From: Lapillicoccus jejuensis
Lineage (GTDB): Bacteria > Actinomycetota > Actinomycetes > Actinomycetales > Dermatophilaceae
NCBI RefSeq assembly: GCF_006715055.1
Contig: NZ_VFMN01000001.1
Location: 1,674,001 to 1,738,000 of the forward strand
Direction: 5' to 3'
DNA: 64,000 nt
Under the pieces are notes generated by a model. That model worked only from the letters and a program-made list of their open reading frames with translations. It had not been told where the DNA came from and made no database searches. Made by a program: the position numbers and the translations under genes. Within the stretch, counting starts at the first letter, position 1. Each line of letters opens with the position of its first letter. This document shows positions 8,394 through 16,222 of the stretch, piece after piece.

Positions 8394-9449
8394 CTACTGG
8401 GGTGGGCTGCCGGCGGTGCCGCCGGCGGTGGCGATGGGGACGGCGAAGCCGATTCCCGAGAAGGCACCTTCGCCGGAGGGGTTGGCCAGGCCGGTGACGA
8501 TGCCGACGACGTGACCGGCCCTGTCCAGCAACGGTCCTCCGCTGTTGCCGGGGTTGACCGCCGCGTCGGTCTGGATGAGGTGGGCGAGGGTGCGGTCGCC
8601 CTCGACGCGCACGCTACGGTCCAGCGCCGACACGACCCCCGCGGAGAGCGAGTCGGCCAGGCCGAGGGGGTGGCCGACCGCGAAGACGGGGTCGCCGACG
8701 CGGACCCCGCCGCCGAGGGTGGCCGGGACGAGCGGCTGCGGCAGGGTCGCGGGGAGCAGCGTGGCGGTGTCGGTGGCGGTGTCGGCCTTGGTCACGCGGG
8801 CCGCGGAGGTCGTCCCGTCGACCCAGGCCACCCGGACGGAGGTCGCCCCCTCGACGACGTGGGCGGCGGTGAGGATGGTGCCGTCCGCGTTGACGACGAC
8901 CCCCGCGCCGGTGCCCCGCCCCTCGGGGCGGGTGGCGGTGATGAGGACGAGCGACGGCTGGATGGTGCTCCACGCGACGCCGGCGTCGGGCGGGGCGGCC
9001 GCCTCGGCGGAGGCCTGCGCCTGCTGCGCGGCCGTGATCGCGGCGCTGACGTCGGCCGCGGTGACGGGGGCCGGGGCCGGCGGCCTCGTGGCGAGCCAGG
9101 CACCGCCGGCGACGAGCAGGACGAGCGCGACGACCGCCGCGACGAGCGCGCGGCGGGACAGGCCGCGGACCACCCCAGCGCTCCGGGTCGCCGTACGGCG
9201 CGCGGTGGAGACGGCGCGGGCGGGTGCCCGGCGGGCGGCGGCGCGGGCGGAGGCGGCCCGGGAGCGCAGGCGCTCGGGGCGCGAGGGCGGGGGGGCCGCC
9301 TGCGGCGGTGGCGTCATGAGCCGACCCGGCGTCCCGGGAGGCGGCAGCGCCGGGCGGGTCCCGCTCGGGCGCGCGGTGGCCGGGCCGTCGTGACCGGGGG
9401 CGCGCGGCTCTCCCGGGGGCGGTGGTGGGGCGATGAGCCGGGCCACCAC
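8394..9449 (-). CDS. Membrane-anchored trypsin-like serine protease (S1C, DegP/HtrA-like, no PDZ)
   Basis: A 351-residue protein: Pro/Ala/Arg-rich cytoplasmic N-terminus, one membrane helix at about 100-119, then a chymotrypsin-fold protease domain outside the membrane. The catalytic triad is visible: His197 in TAAHVVE, Asp227 in TDTATLL and Ser303 in NPGNSGGPLL. The PDZ domain of HtrA proteases is absent; the chain ends just after the protease fold. A second possible start is Met45. The gene probably heads the MoxR/DUF58/VWA operon, which would place an extracytoplasmic quality-control protease with a chaperone-like system (inference from order and a 45-nt gap). Confidence 0.9.
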   Translation of the reverse strand: MVARLIAPPPPPGEPRAPGHDGPATARPSGTRPALPPPGTPGRLMTPPPQAAPPPSRPERLRSRAASARAAARRAPARAVSTARRTATRSAGVVRGLSRRALVAAVVALVLLVAGGAWLATRPPAPAPVTAADVSAAITAAQQAQASAEAAAPPDAGVAWSTIQPSLVLITATRPEGRGTGAGVVVNADGTILTAAHVVEGATSVRVAWVDGTTSAARVTKADTATDTATLLPATLPQPLVPATLGGGVRVGDPVFAVGHPLGLADSLSAGVVSALDRSVRVEGDRTLAHLIQTDAAVNPGNSGGPLLDRAGHVVGIVTGLANPSGEGAFSGIGFAVPIATAGGTAGSPPQ

Positions 9450-9451
9450 CT

Positions 9452-9486
9452 GAGGCTACGTGCCGTCCCCCGAGGACGGGAGCCTC
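9452..9486. other. Imperfect inverted repeat between divergent genes
   Basis: GAGGCT (9452-9457) pairs with AGCCTC (9481-9486) and an inner GTCC/GGAC can pair, giving an interrupted hairpin in the 169-bp region between the protease and the DRWG-repeat gene. It could be an operator for either gene. Nothing else recognisable lies in this gap. Confidence 0.3.
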
Positions 9487-9618
9487 GTGCCGTGATCCAC
9501 AGGTTCGGGCGGGGGCGGGGGTCACGGACCGTGCTGGGGACGACGCGGCGGGGGACCGCGCCGGGTCCGTCAGGGTGGGCGGACCACCCCTCGTCGGCCG
9601 ACCACTCCAGGAGGACCC

Positions 9619-10515
9619 ATGGCCCGTGTCACCCACGTCGTGCTCGTCGACGGGCTGCCCGTCCGCAGCTGGGTCGAGGACGACGACCGGGACCGGTGGG
9701 ACGACCGGTGGGGCGACCGGTGGGGCGACCGGTGGGGCGACCGCTGGGACGACGACCGGTGGGACGACAGGTACGACGACCCGCGGCCGGTTGCGCCCCC
9801 TCGGCCCGCGGACGAGGAGATCGCGTGGGACCTGCTGTGCGTGGAGGTCGGCGGGGAGGAGGCGCTGCTCGGGCTCACCGACGAGCCGTTGCCCGACGAG
9901 GAGGTCGACTGGGACCGGGTGCCGGAGGTCGCCCGGTGGGCGGTGCACCAGGTGCTTGACCACGTCGAGCGGGCCCTCGCCAGGTGGCCGGACGCCGAGC
10001 TGCGCACCGCCTGCCGCCGCTTCGTCGTCGACGCGGCCGAGCGGCACGACCTCGCGTTCGGGGCGTACGACGTCGTGCGGACCGCGGCGGCCGCCTTCTG
10101 GGCGGTGGGGCGAGCCGGCTACGTCATCGGCCCCGAGCTGCGGATGACGAACGCCGACGTGCTCGCGCTCTTCGGGCTGCGCAGCTCGCCGGAGCCGCAC
10201 GCCAGCCGGTTGCTCGGTCCGGTCCAGACGGTCGGACCGCACGGCTACGGTCGGTACACGCTTCCGTACGGCGGCTCGCGGCCCCGGAACGGTCAGGGCT
10301 TCGACATCGGTGACCCGCGGCTGCTCGTCTCCGCCCGACGTGCCGTGCTGGTCGCCGAGCGCGACCGGCTGAGTCCGCGCGTCACGGAGTTGCGCGATGC
10401 GCGGGCCGCCGCAACAACAGCGACGGAGGGAGGTGAGCCGGAGTGGGAACGCGCCCTGCGCATGCTCACGGACGGGCCCGAGCCCGAGGTCGAGGACGGG
10501 TGGCGGGGGCGATGA
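9619..10515 (+). CDS. Unrecognised protein with DRWG/DRWD tandem repeat
   Basis: A 298-residue protein I do not recognise. A strong AGGAGGA Shine-Dalgarno lies 4 nt before the ATG. Residues 25-53 are a run of DRWG/DRWD units encoded by an almost exact 12-nt repeat at 9691-9777, acidic and tryptophan-rich. After this comes an ordered, acidic, alpha-helical-looking region (EEIAWDLLCVEVGG onward; LRTACRRFVVDAAERHDLAF) and a Gly/Pro/Tyr stretch near GPHGYGRYTLPYGG. No signal peptide or membrane helix is present. It ends 56 nt before a MazEF-like pair on the same strand, but that pair has its own operator, so linkage is uncertain. Confidence 0.7.
   Translation: MARVTHVVLVDGLPVRSWVEDDDRDRWDDRWGDRWGDRWGDRWDDDRWDDRYDDPRPVAPPRPADEEIAWDLLCVEVGGEEALLGLTDEPLPDEEVDWDRVPEVARWAVHQVLDHVERALARWPDAELRTACRRFVVDAAERHDLAFGAYDVVRTAAAAFWAVGRAGYVIGPELRMTNADVLALFGLRSSPEPHASRLLGPVQTVGPHGYGRYTLPYGGSRPRNGQGFDIGDPRLLVSARRAVLVAERDRLSPRVTELRDARAAATTATEGGEPEWERALRMLTDGPEPEVEDGWRGR
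9691..9777 (+). repeat. 12-nt tandem repeat (GACCGGTGGGGC) inside a gene
   Basis: Seven copies of a 12-nt unit, three of them exact GACCGGTGGGGC and the rest with one to three changes or a 3-nt insertion. The period is a multiple of three, so gain or loss of a unit would add or remove four residues (DRWG) without a frameshift. Confidence 0.9.
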
Positions 10516-10533
10516 ATGGTGGCCGGGCCACGT

Positions 10534-10573
10534 CATCCCGTTCTGGGATGCAGGTGGGTATCCTCGGGAGGAT
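10534..10573 (+). promoter_or_regulatory. Toxin-antitoxin operator: two palindromes over a -10 and the start codon
   Basis: CATCCCGTTCTGGGATG (10534-10550) is a perfect 6-bp-arm dyad. A second dyad, ATCCT-CGGG-AGGAT (10560-10573), overlaps both a candidate -10 TATCCT (10559-10564) and the antitoxin ATG at 10572. With TATCCT ending 7 nt before the ATG the mRNA would be leaderless. Ribbon-helix-helix antitoxins commonly repress their own operon from such paired palindromes. Confidence 0.6.
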
Positions 10574-10805
10574 GAGTACGCAGATCGCGGTGCGCCTCCC
10601 CGACGACCTGGTGGCGTTCCTCGACGACGCCGTCGGCCGGGGCGAAGCGTCGAGCCGGGCCGCCCTCGTGGCCCGGGCCCTGGAGCGAGAGCGCCGACGC
10701 GTGTCGGCCGAGCACGACGCCGTTCGGCTCAGCCAGCTCGGCACGGAGGACGACCTCGACGACCTGGTGGCGTGGACCGCCGAGCGACTCCCCCCGCCGT
10801 CGTGA
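10572..10805 (+). CDS. Ribbon-helix-helix antitoxin (MazE-like)
   Basis: A 77-residue protein beginning STQIAVRLPDDLVAFLDDAV, the beta-strand plus helix of a ribbon-helix-helix DNA-binding domain, followed by SRAALVARALERERRR and an acidic C-terminal tail (TEDDLDDLVAW) of the kind that wraps a toxin. The ATG at 10572 is the start because the RHH strand begins there; GGGAGG is too close to act as a normal ribosome site, fitting a leaderless mRNA. The stop overlaps the toxin GTG by 4 nt. Role: neutralise the MazF-like toxin and, with it, repress the operon. Confidence 0.87.
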   Translation: MSTQIAVRLPDDLVAFLDDAVGRGEASSRAALVARALERERRRVSAEHDAVRLSQLGTEDDLDDLVAWTAERLPPPS

Positions 10806-11122
10806 GCCGGCGCGAGGTCCGGCTGGCCCACCTCGACAGGACTCGGCCGGTGGTCGTGCTCACGCGCGACCTCGCCAGGGCGGCCATGAGCAAGGTCACG
10901 GTGGCGCCGATGACCTCGACCGTCAAGGGGCTGTCGAGCGAGGTCCCGGTCGGTCCCGAGAACGGGTTGGAGAGCGCGAGTGCCGTCTCCCTCGACAACG
11001 TCCTGACGATCCCGGTCGACCGGTTGGGGCGGACGGTGGGCTACCTCACGCCGGAGCAGGAGCGGGCGCTGGCGTGCGCCGTGGTCCTCGCCTACGACCT
11101 GGACGTGCCGCTGCCCGGCTGA
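10802..11122 (+). CDS. MazF/PemK-family toxin
   Basis: A 106-residue protein starting at GTG 10802 inside the antitoxin stop. It has the MazF features REVRLAHLDRTRPVVVLTRD near the N-terminus, VTVAPMTSTVKGLSSEVPVG in the middle (conserved T/S-x-x-x-x-G-x-x-S-E-V) and SLDNVLTIPVDRLG. MazF toxins are ribosome-independent endoribonucleases that cut mRNA or tRNA at short motifs. The usual N-terminal GD-W-x-D and KTRP sequence is shortened here to DRTRP. The last 31 nt overlap the convergent rhodanese gene. Confidence 0.88.
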   Translation: MSRREVRLAHLDRTRPVVVLTRDLARAAMSKVTVAPMTSTVKGLSSEVPVGPENGLESASAVSLDNVLTIPVDRLGRTVGYLTPEQERALACAVVLAYDLDVPLPG

Positions 11123-11487
11123 ACGGAGAGCCAGGCCTGGAAGCCGCCCTCGAGGTCGGTCGCGTTCCGCAGCCCGAGCCGGCGCAGGGACTCGGCGGCC
11201 AGGCTCGAGCTGTAGCCCTCGTTGCACACCACCACGACGACCCGGTCGGGGTCGTCGGCCACGTCGAGACGGTTCGGGCTCGTCGGGTCCAGCCGCCACT
11301 CGAGGACGTTTCGATCCACGACGAGCGCCCCCGGCAGCTCACCGTCCCGTTCCCTCTGCTCGACCGGTCGGGTGTCGACGACGAGGGCGCCGGCGTCGAC
11401 GAGCGCGAGCAGCTCGCCGACCTGGGTGCGACGCATGCCCTCCCGGCTCTCGTCGAGCACGCGGTCGATGGCGGGGCGCGAGTCCAT
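11092..11487 (-). CDS. Rhodanese-like domain protein
   Basis: A 131-residue single-domain rhodanese. The active-site loop CNEGYSSSLAA carries the sulfur-accepting cysteine; ALVVDTRPVEQRERDGELPGA and GGFQAWL are the flanking CH2-type motifs. Such proteins move sulfane sulfur from thiosulfate or persulfides to acceptors. On the minus strand TAACGT ends 6 nt before the ATG at 11487, so the start may be leaderless. Its 3' end overlaps mazF tail to tail by 31 nt, leaving no room for a terminator, so the two transcripts would be antisense at their ends. Confidence 0.88.
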   Translation of the reverse strand: MDSRPAIDRVLDESREGMRRTQVGELLALVDAGALVVDTRPVEQRERDGELPGALVVDRNVLEWRLDPTSPNRLDVADDPDRVVVVVCNEGYSSSLAAESLRRLGLRNATDLEGGFQAWLSVQPGSGTSRS

Positions 11488-11521
11488 AGCGCGACGTTAC
11501 GCACCGGGGTGCGGGACGGGT

Positions 11522-11553
11522 GTCCCCGGCCCGGGGGAGGCCGGACCGGGGAC
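11522..11553 (-). terminator. Hairpin after dadA
   Basis: GTCCCCGG (11522-11529) pairs with CCGGGGAC (11546-11553). It lies 8 nt beyond the dadA stop and before the next minus-strand gene, with no T tract, as is usual in high-GC actinobacteria. Confidence 0.5.
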
Positions 11554-11560
11554 GACGGGC

Positions 11561-12817
11561 TCAGCGCAGCGGGTCGAACGGCGCGAGCTCGGCGACCGGC
11601 GCCCCGGTGACGATCTGCTGCGCCAGCAGGCGACCGGTGACCGGCCCGAGGGTGATGCCCCACATGCCGTGCCCGCCGGCGACGTGGACCCGCGGGCTGC
11701 GGGTCGCGCCGATCAGCGGCAGGCCGTCCGCGGTGCAGGGGCGCGAGCCGACCCACTCGTCCTCGCGGGCGTCGAGGTCGGCGCCGCGCAGCAGCGGGCG
11801 GGCGGCCTCGGCGATGGCGCGGATGCGGCGCGGGTCGAGCGCGGCCTCGGGGGAGCGGAACTCCATCATCCCCGCGACCCGCAGCCGGTCGCCGATCGGC
11901 GTGCAGGCGACGCGCTGGGCCGGGAAGTAGACCGGGCCGGTCGGCACGTGGTCGATGGCGACGGAGAACGAGTAGCCGCGGCCGGCCTGGACGACCCGGC
12001 GGACCCCGTGCTCGCGGGCGATCCGGTTCAGCCAGGCGCCGGTGGCGACGACGACGGCGTCGTACTGCTCGGCGCCGGCCTCGGCGGTCGTCACGGTGAC
12101 GGACGTGCCGCCGTCGACGACATCGGTGACGGTCGCGTGGGTGAGCAGCTTGCCGCCGCGGGCGACGACGGAGTCGGCGAGGGAGTGGACGAAGGAGCCC
12201 GGGTCGATGAAGCGCTGGTCCTTGAGCAGCACCGCCGCGCCGACCTCGTCCGACAGCGACGGCTCGAGCGCGCGCGCCTCGTCACCCGTGAGCAGCTGGT
12301 AGTCGATGCCCTGCCCGGCGTGGTGGATGTGCTCGATCTCCTCGACCAGCGTGCGCCGCTCGGTCTCGGTGCGGTAGGCCGCGACGAACGTCTCGGCGTC
12401 GCGGGTCTGCGCGGCGACGCCGCCGTCGGTGAGCAGGTCGAACGAGTCGAGCGCGATGCGGTTGACCGGGACGAGCTTGTCCATCGAGCGCTTCCAGTGC
12501 GCCATCGTGCTGTGCCGGGTGAAGCCCGAGACGAACTTGAGGAACGACGGGTCGGCGCTCGGCGGCACGTAGACCGGCGAGCTCGGCGACAGCACCGCGC
12601 GGACGCCGTACTTGAGCACCGCCGGCTCCGGCAGCGGCGTGCAGATGCCCGGCGTCAGCCAGCCGGCGTTGCCCCACGACGAGCCCGCCGCGACGCCCTC
12701 GCGGTCGAGGACGGTGACCTCGACGCCGTGCTCCTGGAGGAACCACGCGGTCGCGAGACCGACCATGCCGGCGCCGACGACGGCGACGCGCTGGGGGGCG
12801 GCGGGGGTGGTGGTCAC
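11561..12817 (-). CDS. dadA: D-amino-acid dehydrogenase small subunit-like FAD oxidoreductase
   Basis: A 418-residue flavoprotein of the DAO family. The N-terminal dinucleotide motif is VAVVGAGMVGLATAWFL; GSSWGNAGWLTPG and the C-terminal GGHGMWGITLGPVTGRLLA are typical of DadA, which oxidises D-amino acids to 2-oxoacids and ammonia and gives electrons to the respiratory chain. The start is GTG at 12817 with AGGAG 6 nt upstream, just before the FAD motif. It is divergent from a PucR-family regulator with a perfect palindrome between them, so regulation by that protein, with an amino acid or a breakdown product as signal, is likely (inference). No alanine racemase gene is adjacent. Confidence 0.85.
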   Translation of the reverse strand: MTTTPAAPQRVAVVGAGMVGLATAWFLQEHGVEVTVLDREGVAAGSSWGNAGWLTPGICTPLPEPAVLKYGVRAVLSPSSPVYVPPSADPSFLKFVSGFTRHSTMAHWKRSMDKLVPVNRIALDSFDLLTDGGVAAQTRDAETFVAAYRTETERRTLVEEIEHIHHAGQGIDYQLLTGDEARALEPSLSDEVGAAVLLKDQRFIDPGSFVHSLADSVVARGGKLLTHATVTDVVDGGTSVTVTTAEAGAEQYDAVVVATGAWLNRIAREHGVRRVVQAGRGYSFSVAIDHVPTGPVYFPAQRVACTPIGDRLRVAGMMEFRSPEAALDPRRIRAIAEAARPLLRGADLDAREDEWVGSRPCTADGLPLIGATRSPRVHVAGGHGMWGITLGPVTGRLLAQQIVTGAPVAELAPFDPLR

Positions 12818-12924
12818 GGGAGCTCCTGTCGGCGGACGCGGCGGCGCGTCGGGGTGGGTCGCTCCACTGTCCCGTCCGTCCGCCGACAGGCCGTAGGCTC
12901 CTGGGCACAGTCCTGCACCCCGCC

Positions 12925-12943
12925 GTTGTGCTCCCAGCACAAC
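12925..12943. promoter_or_regulatory. Perfect palindrome, likely PucR operator
   Basis: GTTGTGCTCCCAGCACAAC has 8-bp perfect arms around CCC. It is 27 bp upstream of the pucR start and about 107 bp upstream of dadA, in the only shared control region of the two genes. It is AT-richer than its surroundings. The likely ligand is the divergent PucR protein. Confidence 0.65.
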
Positions 12944-12970
12944 GCTCGTACGACGCCCTGGAGGAGACCC

Positions 12971-14497
12971 GTGCGCCTCGAGGCCCTGGCCGCCGCCCTC
13001 GGGCCCGGGCTGGTCCGCGTCGTCGTCCCGCAGCCCGACGGTCCGGAGGTCGGTGACGTCACCGTCGTCGAGCCGGGGGAGGGCTGGTTCGGCAAGCCGG
13101 GCGACCTCGTCCTCGGCGTCGGCCTGCCCGACGACGCGGCGGCGGTCGACCTGCTCGCCGGGCTCGCGGCGGCCGGCCCCGCCGGCGTCGTCCTGCGCCG
13201 CTCGCTCGCCCGGTCGCGCACGGTCCGGGCGGCCGCCCGCCGGCACCGGCTCGCGCTGGCCGAGATCGCGCCGACCGCGTCGCTGGCCCACGTCCTCGGG
13301 CTGGTCCGCGGCCTGCTCGACCGGGCCACCGTCGCGGGGGAGCCCGGCGGGGTCGAGGACACGTCGTTCCAGGACCTCTTCACCCTCGCCGACGCGGTCG
13401 CCGCCGTCGTCGAGGCGCCGGTGACGATCGAGGACGCCGCCTCCCGGGTGCTCGCCTACTCCTCGCGCCAGGACGTCACCGACCCGGCCCGGATCGACAC
13501 GATCGTCGGCCGCCGGGTGCCGCCCGCCCTCGTGGCGCACTTCCGCTCGCAGGGTCTGTTCCGTCGGCTGGCCCGCTCCGACGAGCCGTTCCTCGTCCCG
13601 CCCGGCCCGTCGCAGGAGCTGCCCCGCCTCGTCGTCCCCGTCCGCGCCGGTGGGGAGTGGCTCGGCTCGATCTGGGTCGTCACCTCGCGGATGCCGACGG
13701 CGCGGGTCCAGCGCGAGCTGCGCCAGGTCGCCGCCGTCCTCGCGATCCGCCTGCTGCGGCTGCGGGCCGAGACCGACCTGACCCGGCGGGTGACGGCCGA
13801 CCGGCTGCGCGAGGTGCTCCAGGGCGACGACCCGCGCGCCGAGTGGCTGCCGCCCGGCCCGTGGCGGGTCGTCGCGCTGTCCCGCCCGGCCGACTCGCAC
13901 GACGTCGCGTCGGACCTCGACGTCTGGGAGACCGTCTTCCGGCGCCAGCGCTGGCAGCGGCCGCTGCTCACCGACGACGGCGGGACGGCCTGGGCCGTCG
14001 TCACCGACGAGGACGGGGCGCCCGGCTCGTGGGGCTGGCTGCGCGAGGTGGTCGCGACCGAGACCGCCGCCGACCCCACCCTGCGGGTGCGCGCCTCCGA
14101 GCCCGTACGACGCCCCGCCGACCTGCCGCGCGCCCGCGCCGAGGCCGCCGAGCTCGCCGCCCTCGACCTGCCCGCCGCCGTCGCGGCGGTCGAGGGCTCC
14201 TGGGTCGACCTCGTCCTCGCCCGGGCGTCGGCCGCGGTGGGGGAACGCCGGCCGGCCGCCCTGGAGACGTTGACCGCGCACGACGAGCGCGAGGGGACGG
14301 CCTACCTGGCGACGCTGGCCGCCCACCTCGACCACCCCGCCGAGGCCGCCCGGGCGGCGGCCGCCCTGCACGTGCACCCCAACACGCTGCGCTACCGGCT
14401 GGCCCGGATCACCGAACTGGTCGGCGACCTGGGCACCGACGACCCGCGCACCCGCCTGGCGCTGCGGCTGCTGCTCGAGGCGGCGACGTCATCCTGA
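12971..14497 (+). CDS. PucR-family transcriptional regulator
   Basis: A 508-residue regulator. The N-terminal PucR domain includes GPEVGDVTVVEPGEGWFGKPGD; a GAF-like central part follows (DAVAAVVEAPVTIEDAASRVLAYSS split by normal loops) and the C-terminus is the PucR helix-turn-helix with the family motif HPNTLRYRLARI. The start is GTG at 12971, preceded by GGAGGA 6-7 nt upstream. PucR proteins usually activate nitrogen-compound catabolism (purines, amino acids, GABA) from divergent promoters, which fits dadA next door. The 3' end overlaps the sigma-factor gene tail to tail by 9 nt. Confidence 0.9.
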   Translation: MRLEALAAALGPGLVRVVVPQPDGPEVGDVTVVEPGEGWFGKPGDLVLGVGLPDDAAAVDLLAGLAAAGPAGVVLRRSLARSRTVRAAARRHRLALAEIAPTASLAHVLGLVRGLLDRATVAGEPGGVEDTSFQDLFTLADAVAAVVEAPVTIEDAASRVLAYSSRQDVTDPARIDTIVGRRVPPALVAHFRSQGLFRRLARSDEPFLVPPGPSQELPRLVVPVRAGGEWLGSIWVVTSRMPTARVQRELRQVAAVLAIRLLRLRAETDLTRRVTADRLREVLQGDDPRAEWLPPGPWRVVALSRPADSHDVASDLDVWETVFRRQRWQRPLLTDDGGTAWAVVTDEDGAPGSWGWLREVVATETAADPTLRVRASEPVRRPADLPRARAEAAELAALDLPAAVAAVEGSWVDLVLARASAAVGERRPAALETLTAHDEREGTAYLATLAAHLDHPAEAARAAAALHVHPNTLRYRLARITELVGDLGTDDPRTRLALRLLLEAATSS

Positions 14498-15757
14498 GGG
14501 CGGGTCGGTGAGGGCCTGCGCCAGCCGTCGCAGGTGGCGCTGCTCGGGAGTGCTCGTGGCCAGGTCGGCGGCGCGGACGAAGGCCTCGCGCGCCTCCTCC
14601 CGTCGCCCGGCCCGCTCGAGCAGGTGCGCGCGGACGGCGTGGACCCGGTGGCCGCGGCGCAGCGCCGGGTGCTCCACCAGCGGCTCGACCATGGCCAGCC
14701 CCGCCGTCGGGCCGTCGACCTCGGCGACCGCCACGGCGCGGTTGAGGGTGACGACGGGGCTCGGGGCCACGTCCGCCAGCATCGCGTAGAGCGCGGCGAC
14801 CTGCGCCCAGTCGGTGTCCTGGGAAGAAGGTGCCTCCGCATGCACCGCCGCGATGGCCGCCTGCAGCTGGTACGCCCCCACCCGGCCCCGGGGCAGCACC
14901 TCCTCGACGAGAGCGAGGCCCTCGGCGACGAGCCCGGCGTCCCAGAGGCGGCGGTCCTGCTCGGCGAGCGGCACGAGGTCGCCGTACGGCGTCGTGCGGG
15001 CGCGGCGCCGCGCGTGGCTGAGGAGCATGAGCGCGAGCAGGCCCGTCACCTCGTCGTCCTCGGGCAGCCAGCGGTGCAGGTCGCGGGTCAGCCGGATCGC
15101 CTCCTGTGCCAGCGAGACGTCGGTCACCCGGTCGCCCGTCGTCGCCGCGTGACCCTCGGTGAAGACGAGGTAGAGGACCTGGGTGACGGCGGCCACCCGG
15201 TCGGGCAGCTCCGCGGCGGCGGGGGGCGCGAACGGCGCGTCGAGCTCCCGCAGCGTGGCCTTGGCCCGCGAGATCCGTTGCGCCATCGTCGTCTCCGGGA
15301 CGAGCAGGGCCCGGGCGACCTGGGCGGTCGACAGCCCGGCGAGGACCCGCAGCGTGAGGGCGACCTGCGACGGTCGGGTGAGGGCGGGGTGGCAGCAGAG
15401 CAGGAGCAGCACGAGGCTGTCGTCGTGCGCAGAGCGGTCCGGGTGGTCCGCCGGCGGCGCGACGAGGTCCCCGCCGCGCGGGACGAGCCGGTCCTCGCGG
15501 GCGGCCCGGGCGGTGTCCGAGCGCCAGGCGTCGACGAGGCGCCGGGAGGCGACGCGGACCAGCCACGCCTTCGGGTCGTCGGGCAGGCCCTCCAGCGGCC
15601 ACTGGCGGTCGGCGGCGAGCAGCGCCTCCTGCACGGCGTCCTCGGCGCGGTCGACGTCGCCGTACCGGCGCACGAGCGCGGCGGTGACCTGCGGCGCCAC
15701 CCGGCGCCACAGGTCCTCCGGCGAGGCGGTGGGGCTCAGTCCTCCCCACCGCCCCAC
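14489..15757 (-). CDS. ECF-type RNA polymerase sigma factor with long C-terminal (DUF6596-type) domain
   Basis: About 422 residues. Sigma region 2 is seen in YGDVDRAEDAVQEALLAAD and KAWLVRVASRRLVD; region 4 in TLRVLAGLSTAQVARALLVP and TMAQRISRAKATL. A long C-terminal domain follows (VYLVFTEGHAA-like, then TPR-like helices), characteristic of the ECF sub-group that is encoded beside YCII/DGPF proteins. The start is uncertain: the first in-frame option that keeps region 2 complete is GTG at 15757, overlapping the upstream DGPF gene by 22 nt; no strong ribosome site is seen. These sigma factors probably lack a classical anti-sigma and are thought to be controlled by the extra domain. Stimulus unknown. 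Confidence 0.88.
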   Translation of the reverse strand: MGRWGGLSPTASPEDLWRRVAPQVTAALVRRYGDVDRAEDAVQEALLAADRQWPLEGLPDDPKAWLVRVASRRLVDAWRSDTARAAREDRLVPRGGDLVAPPADHPDRSAHDDSLVLLLLCCHPALTRPSQVALTLRVLAGLSTAQVARALLVPETTMAQRISRAKATLRELDAPFAPPAAAELPDRVAAVTQVLYLVFTEGHAATTGDRVTDVSLAQEAIRLTRDLHRWLPEDDEVTGLLALMLLSHARRRARTTPYGDLVPLAEQDRRLWDAGLVAEGLALVEEVLPRGRVGAYQLQAAIAAVHAEAPSSQDTDWAQVAALYAMLADVAPSPVVTLNRAVAVAEVDGPTAGLAMVEPLVEHPALRRGHRVHAVRAHLLERAGRREEAREAFVRAADLATSTPEQRHLRRLAQALTDPPSG

Positions 15758-16122
15758 ATCGCCGGGCGCAGCTCGATCGTGTCGCCGGCGCCGGCGAAGC
15801 GGCGCGCGACCTCCTCGGCGCGGGCCCGGTCGGCGACGTCGATGAGGAAGAACCCGGCCAGGTGCTCGGTGGTCTCGGCGTAGGGGCCCTCGCTGGCGAC
15901 CGGCCCGTCGGCCCACCGGTAGACGGTGGACGCGGCCGGGGCCGCGAGCGCCTCGGCGGTGACCAGCTCGCCCGCCGCGTGCAGCTCCTCGAGGAAGGCG
16001 TCGAACTCGCGACCGCTGCGCTCCTTCTCCTCGCGCGGGATGGCCCGGCCCTGCTCGGTGAACTCGTGGGTGGGGTGGCCCCACGGGTCAGGGTTGGAGT
16101 GGATGAGGACGACGAACTTCAC
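15736..16122 (-). CDS. YCII-related / DGPF-domain protein, sigma-factor partner
   Basis: A 128-residue protein of the DGPF/YCII alpha-beta barrel family: KFVVLIHSNPDPWG at the start, DGPVASEGPYAETTEHLAGFFLIDV in the middle (the DGP-F-x-E-T-K-E-hydrophobic-G-G-hydrophobic pattern, here DGP...AETTEHLAGF) and ELRPAMWGGGED at the end. The start is GTG at 16122 with AGGAG 6 nt before it. DGPF genes are almost always followed by the long ECF sigma factor, as here, suggesting they act with it. A catalytic role has not been shown for the family, to my knowledge. Confidence 0.88.
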   Translation of the reverse strand: MKFVVLIHSNPDPWGHPTHEFTEQGRAIPREEKERSGREFDAFLEELHAAGELVTAEALAAPAASTVYRWADGPVASEGPYAETTEHLAGFFLIDVADRARAEEVARRFAGAGDTIELRPAMWGGGED

Positions 16123-16222
16123 GGGGTGCTCCTGGGTCGGTGCGTCCGGCGGGGCCGGGCAGGGCCTGCGGTGATCCTGCACCGGGGACGTCGGAGCCGC
16201 CCGTCGCTCCTCGACACGTCCC

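Noticed and set aside
9691-9777. Suspected CRISPR-like or intergenic tandem repeat
   Set aside because: The unit is 12 nt with no spacers and codes for DRWG inside a well-translated gene.
12815-12817. Extended DadA from further upstream
   Set aside because: The FAD motif starts a few residues after GTG 12817, which has a good Shine-Dalgarno; anything upstream runs into the pucR control region.
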